A stretch of 64,000 nucleotides of DNA from Pseudoclavibacter endophyticus. Its GTDB lineage: Bacteria; Actinomycetota; Actinomycetes; Actinomycetales; Microbacteriaceae. The notes under the pieces were generated by a model that was given only the letters and a program-made list of their open reading frames with translations, did not search any database and had not been told where the DNA came from. Below are positions 62,336 to 64,000 of this stretch, in pieces. How positions within the stretch are numbered: position 1 is the stretch's first letter; every line of letters begins with the position of its first letter. A program made the translations under genes and the position numbers. Location: NCBI RefSeq assembly GCF_008831085.1, contig NZ_WBJY01000001.1, forward strand, positions 1,674,001 through 1,738,000, given 5' to 3'.

Positions 62336-62348
62336 TACGCTTGCGGCG
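62336..62348 (+). promoter_or_regulatory. Putative -10 element for a leaderless fmt mRNA
   Basis: TACGCT at 62336-62341, seven bases, then the fmt ATG at 62349; no ribosome-binding site. Confidence 0.4.
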
Positions 62349-63266
62349 ATGAGACTCGTCTTCGCAGGTACTCCCGACGTTGCCGTGCCGACGCTCGACG
62401 CCCTCCACGCCGCCGATCACGAGATCGCGGCGGTCGTCACGCGTCCCGATGCGCCCGTGGGGCGGAAACGAGTGCTCACGCCGTCACGCGTCGCGCGTCG
62501 CGCCGACGAGCTCGGTCTGGACGTGCTGCGCGCGGCCCGGCTCGGTGACGACGAGACCCGCGCGATCGCCGCCCTGAAGCCGGAGCTGGGTGTGGTGGTG
62601 GCCTATGGCGGGCTCATCCGCCCGCCGCTGCTGGCGGTGCCGGCGCACGGATGGATCAACCTCCACTTCTCGCTGCTCCCGGCTTGGCGGGGCGCCGCCC
62701 CGGTGCAGCGCGCCGTGCTTTCGGGAGCGCGATCGACCGGCGTGAGCGTGTTCCGGCTCGAGGCCGGGCTCGACACGGGTCCGACGTTCGTGCGCCGCAG
62801 GGTCGCCATCGGGCCCGACGAGACGGCCGGTGAGCTGCTCGAGCGTCTCGGCGTCGAGGGCGCGCAGGATGTGCTGGACGCGATCGAGGCGATCGAGGCG
62901 GGCGCCGAGCCCGTGGCCCAGGCAGGCGAACCCACGTACGCTCCCAAGCTCCGCGCCGACGACGGCCGAATCGACTGGGCGCAGTCGACGGCGGACGTTT
63001 CGGCGCGCATCCGCGGCGCGACCCCGGAACCGGGGGCGACGACGACGTTCCGCGGGGCGCCGTACAAGGTGCTTCGCGCCCGCGTCGGCGCCACCGCGCC
63101 GGATGGCGAGCCCGGGCGCATCCGACTCGAAGACGGGCGGGTGCTGGTCGACACGCACGATGGAACGATCGAGCTCGTCACGGTGCAGCCGCCGGGAAAG
63201 CGGGGCATGCCCGCCCTCGATTGGGTGCGCGGGGCGAGGGATGCGGATGGGGCGGTGTTCGAGTGA
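62349..63266 (+). CDS. fmt: Methionyl-tRNA formyltransferase
   Basis: Formylates initiator Met-tRNA with 10-formyl-THF. 305 residues. Rossmann domain with VFAGTPDVAVPTLDAL, the catalytic HFSLLPAWRGAAPVQ (His), DTGPTFVRR, and a C-terminal OB-like domain. Overlaps rsmB by GTGA. Confidence 0.95.
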   Translation: MRLVFAGTPDVAVPTLDALHAADHEIAAVVTRPDAPVGRKRVLTPSRVARRADELGLDVLRAARLGDDETRAIAALKPELGVVVAYGGLIRPPLLAVPAHGWINLHFSLLPAWRGAAPVQRAVLSGARSTGVSVFRLEAGLDTGPTFVRRRVAIGPDETAGELLERLGVEGAQDVLDAIEAIEAGAEPVAQAGEPTYAPKLRADDGRIDWAQSTADVSARIRGATPEPGATTTFRGAPYKVLRARVGATAPDGEPGRIRLEDGRVLVDTHDGTIELVTVQPPGKRGMPALDWVRGARDADGAVFE

Positions 63267-64000
63267 ACGCGGGGCGTGACCGAAGCAGCGGGGGAGCCGG
63301 TGGCCGACGGCCAGGCTCCCCGGAAGGCGGGCCCTCGGGGCCCGCGGGCCGCGGCCGCCGCGACCGGCGCGGTCCGGGAGACCGGCGCGGTCCGGGAGAC
63401 CGGCAGCAGGGCTCCGGCGCGCGGGGCGGGGACCAGGGCGCCGATCACCGCGGCGGCGAGCAGGGCGGCGCGCGGCGTGCCGGGGCACCAGCCGCCCCGT
63501 CGTCGCGGCGCGTGGCCTACGACGTGCTGCGGGCCGTGCAGCGCGACGACGCCTACGCCAATCTCCTGCTGCCGACGCGGCTGCGCGACGCGGGCATGCA
63601 CGGTCCGGATGCCGCGCTCGCGACCGAGTTGACGTACGGCACCCTCCGCATGCTCGGCTACTACGACGCCGTCATCGAGGTGGCGGCCGGACGCTCGACC
63701 GACGACATCGACGCGCCGGTGCTCGATGTGCTGCGGCTCGGCGCCCACCAGTTGCTCGACATGCGGCTCGCGACCCACGCTGCCGTGCACGAGACGGTGG
63801 AGTTGACGCGCGAGATCGGTGCACGCGGCGCCTCGGGGTTCGTCAACGCCGTGCTTCGCACCATGACGCGGACCGACGCGGACGCGTGGCCCGACGTCGC
63901 CTCGAAGGGCATGACGGGTGAGGATCGCCTCAGCGTGCGCACGTCGCACCCGGCCTGGATCGTCCGCGCCATCCGCGAATCGCTCGAGGCCGAGGGACGG
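63263..64000 (+). CDS. rsmB: 16S rRNA (cytosine-967 C5)-methyltransferase RsmB, 3' end cut by window edge
   Basis: Starts at GTG 63263 inside the fmt stop (GTGA). Residues 1-82 are Gly/Arg/Pro-rich and disordered-looking. From about residue 83 (RRVAYDVLRAVQRDDAYANL) the NusB-like N-terminal domain is clear, with VLDVLRLGAHQLLDMRLATH and GFVNAVLRTM. The methyltransferase domain with its catalytic cysteines lies beyond the right edge, so this is a partial gene of 246 visible codons. An alternative reading frame from 63276 covers the repeat region but leaves the NusB-like domain out. Confidence 0.92.
   Translation, partial: MNAGRDRSSGGAGGRRPGSPEGGPSGPAGRGRRDRRGPGDRRGPGDRQQGSGARGGDQGADHRGGEQGGARRAGAPAAPSSRRVAYDVLRAVQRDDAYANLLLPTRLRDAGMHGPDAALATELTYGTLRMLGYYDAVIEVAAGRSTDDIDAPVLDVLRLGAHQLLDMRLATHAAVHETVELTREIGARGASGFVNAVLRTMTRTDADAWPDVASKGMTGEDRLSVRTSHPAWIVRAIRESLEAEGR
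63362..63397 (+). repeat. 18-bp tandem duplication in the rsmB N-terminal extension
   Basis: GACCGGCGCGGTCCGGGA occurs at 63362-63379 and again at 63380-63397, encoding DRRGPG twice, and the next six bases begin a third unit. In-frame expansion of a disordered segment. Confidence 0.8.

Noticed and set aside
63276..63632. Plus-strand frame of 118 codons starting at GTG 63276
   Set aside because: It loses coding character at about 63500, where the NusB-like domain of RsmB begins in the frame from 63263.

Overview
The window is 64 kb of high-GC DNA with tightly packed genes, many start/stop overlaps of 1 or 4 bases (ATGA, GTGA, TGATG), frequent GTG starts and a few TTG starts. Gene content and order point to an Actinomycetota chromosome, most likely Microbacteriaceae or a close relative. 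The supports are the pdxST-yebC-ruvCAB-yajC-secDF-rel block, the alaS-ruvX-mltG-aro-efp-nusB-pyr-gmk-rpoZ-coaBC-metK-priA-fmt-rsmB block, an actinobacterial-type IHF domain, a HAIR-like heat-shock element, leaderless promoters and a mevalonate operon. No phage, plasmid, IS element or CRISPR array was seen. Species assignment is not possible from the sequence alone.

Layout. 1-3.1 kb: the end of a ZapE/AFG1-type ATPase gene, three 23-bp tandem repeats and GlnR-like boxes, an ammonium transporter, and a DUF456 membrane protein. 3.2-9.7 kb: a complete six-gene mevalonate operon (mvaK1-mvaD-mvaK2-fni-HMGR-HMGS) giving IPP/DMAPP from acetoacetyl-CoA plus acetyl-CoA, closed by a strong hairpin. 9.8-12.3 kb: an Hsp20 gene with a HAIR-like site, a T4-EndoV-like pyrimidine-dimer glycosylase gene, a decayed patch with an RND/MMPL fragment, and four tRNA genes. 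12.4-27.5 kb: thrS-HIT, pdxST, an M18 aminopeptidase, a CPA2 antiporter, yebC-ruvC-ruvA-ruvB, and yajC-secD-secF. 27.6-34.2 kb: rel on the plus strand; an orphan AbiEi-like protein, a DUF349 protein and a membrane-anchored cyclophilin on the minus strand; then rarA. 34.4-46.3 kb: rpsD, two small membrane-protein genes, alaS-ruvX-mltG, and the chorismate genes aroE-aroC-aroK-aroB-aroQ, interrupted by a small frameshifted gene and three tandem DUF4190 genes. 46.4-64 kb: efp-nusB, the pyrimidine operon pyrR-pyrB-pyrC-(membrane protein)-carA-carB-pyrF running into an IHF-guanylate kinase fusion, then rpoZ-coaBC-metK-priA-fmt-rsmB (cut by the right edge).

How the genes work together. The mevalonate operon supplies isoprenoid precursors. 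The aro cluster lacks only the DAHP synthase and EPSP synthase steps. The pyr operon, with a PyrR-binding leader over the pyrR ribosome-binding site, lacks only the dihydroorotate dehydrogenase and orotate phosphoribosyltransferase steps needed for UMP. pdxST makes PLP. ruvCAB, rarA, ruvX and priA serve recombination and fork repair. The remaining genes serve translation (thrS, alaS, rpsD, efp, fmt, rsmB), transcription (nusB, rpoZ) and the stringent response (rel).

Most of the window is ordinary core chromosome. The points most worth checking are the IHF-Gmk fusion, the triplicated DUF4190 genes with hairpins between them, a one-base frameshift in a small gene between aroE and aroC, perfect palindromes in front of yebC and a small unknown gene, the repeats and GlnR-like boxes before amt, and a recurring TANNNT motif 6-7 bases before several start codons.
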